Of a DNA stretch of 64,000 bases, positions 63,471 through 64,000 are shown one piece after another (the stretch's first letter is position 1; each line of letters starts with the position of its first letter). The position numbers and the translations under genes are program-made. The notes under the pieces were generated by a model. That model saw nothing but the letters and a program-made list of their open reading frames with translations. It was not told the origin of the DNA and did not search any database. Origin of the DNA: Ctena decussata (taxonomy: Eukaryota; Mollusca; Bivalvia; Lucinida; Lucinidae); contig OZ022509.1 of NCBI GenBank assembly GCA_963989385.1, positions 77,460,667 to 77,524,666 of the forward strand, given 5' to 3'.

Positions 63471-64000
63471 GGTTTTTACCATATATGGGCATGGGCCAAA
63501 TATATAAACTTTCGTTCTCCTATCCTGTTAAGTTTCTATATGAAATTTGGCATCAATCGGCCCAATGGTTTCTGAGGAGAAGATGTTTGAAAGTGTTGAC
63601 ACCCAATGGACAAATGACCTTTAGTCAAGGTCACTAAATGACCTTGACCTCTAATATCCATAGGTGTTGAAATTGACTACATTTCCATATCACAGAGCAC
63701 AACGGCAACAGAAAAATGCACTTTTTCAGATTTTCCCATTCAAAAGCCTAAAGGACCAAATTTGACCTTGCCATAAAATAGGTCAAGGTCAACCCAAGGT
63801 CATCATTTATACAAACTTTGTAGTACTGGAGTCCAAGATGATACATACCAAGTTTCAAGGCAATTGGCCCAGTGATTCTGGAGAAGAAGATTAAGGTTTT
63901 TACCATGTATGGGCATGGCGGCCATCTTGGTCATGTGACCTGGGTCAAATATATAAACTTTCGTTCCCCCATCCTGTTAAGGCTCCATATGAAATTTGGC
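62603..64000 (+). mobile_element. pearl-like element with ~430-bp tandem units, cut by the window end
   Basis: The head ACAAGTCGCCCAAGGGCAAC..CGCTCACCTG resembles the head of the 56044 element in layout. Three units follow, marked by CAGAAAAATGCACTTTTTCA at 62848, 63282 and 63709 (434 and 427 bp apart). Each contains TTTGACCTTGCCATAAAATA-type and GGTCAAGGTCAACC blocks and TGTTGACGACGGACG-type junctions. The tail is outside the window. Confidence 0.65.

Larger units (their letters stand above)
53089..64000 (-). other. probable large intron of the neuroglian-like gene (inferred)
   Basis: No fibronectin III or Ig-like exon was recognised on the minus strand between 53089 and the window end, so the preceding intron should span at least 10.9 kb. 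The stretch is filled with short inverted-repeat elements, SINEs and tandem repeats listed separately. Confidence 0.5.

Overview
This window looks like nuclear DNA of a marine mollusc, most likely a bivalve. The evidence is indirect: it is AT-rich, intron-bearing and gene-poor, and it is packed with tRNA-derived SINEs, LINE copies, many families of short foldback or TIR elements (MITE-like), and 'pearl'-type elements (tandem cores, a GAC microsatellite, a terminal hairpin) of the kind described from bivalves. There is no operon structure, no CRISPR array and no sign of a prokaryotic or viral replicon. Species is not determined.

Layout. 0-14 kb: no recognised host gene. It holds tRNA-derived SINEs, an RTE-type LINE 3' relic, foldback elements and a degenerate array built on GTGATATCAC. 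14.2-16.1 kb: pearl-like sequence with nine ~165-bp tandem units. 17-25 kb: the best-preserved mobile element, a LINE with an L1-type ORF1 protein, an AP endonuclease and a reverse transcriptase. It sits inside an older RTE-type LINE whose two halves lie at 16.99-17.46 kb and 24.63-25.04 kb. 26.1-28.8 kb: a 2.7-kb array of a 54-bp repeat with a ~571-bp higher-order repeat at one end. 29-40 kb: SINEs, a TIR element with iterated subterminal motifs, a reverse-transcriptase relic, a 5'-truncated LINE fragment and an hAT-like TIR element. 40-64 kb: very dense short inverted-repeat elements.

The only host gene I can support is on the minus strand. Three consecutive coding exons (53088-52954, 51565-51487, 50665-50467) with matching splice phases encode the transmembrane segment and ankyrin-binding cytoplasmic tail of an L1CAM/neuroglian-family cell-adhesion molecule. 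Its Ig and fibronectin III exons were not found, so they probably lie beyond 64 kb, and most of 53.1-64 kb would then be intron. The tail carries FIGMY where the family normally has FIGQY.

The most interesting observations are: the LINE's ORF1 and ORF2 lie in one frame, split by a single TAG with no usable ATG; the FIGMY variant; pearl-like elements with Helitron-style hairpin-CTAA ends; foldback elements beside splice acceptors of the neuroglian gene; the ORF-compatible 54-bp satellite; and several unnamed palindromic repeat families. All family assignments come from reading the sequence. No database search was possible.
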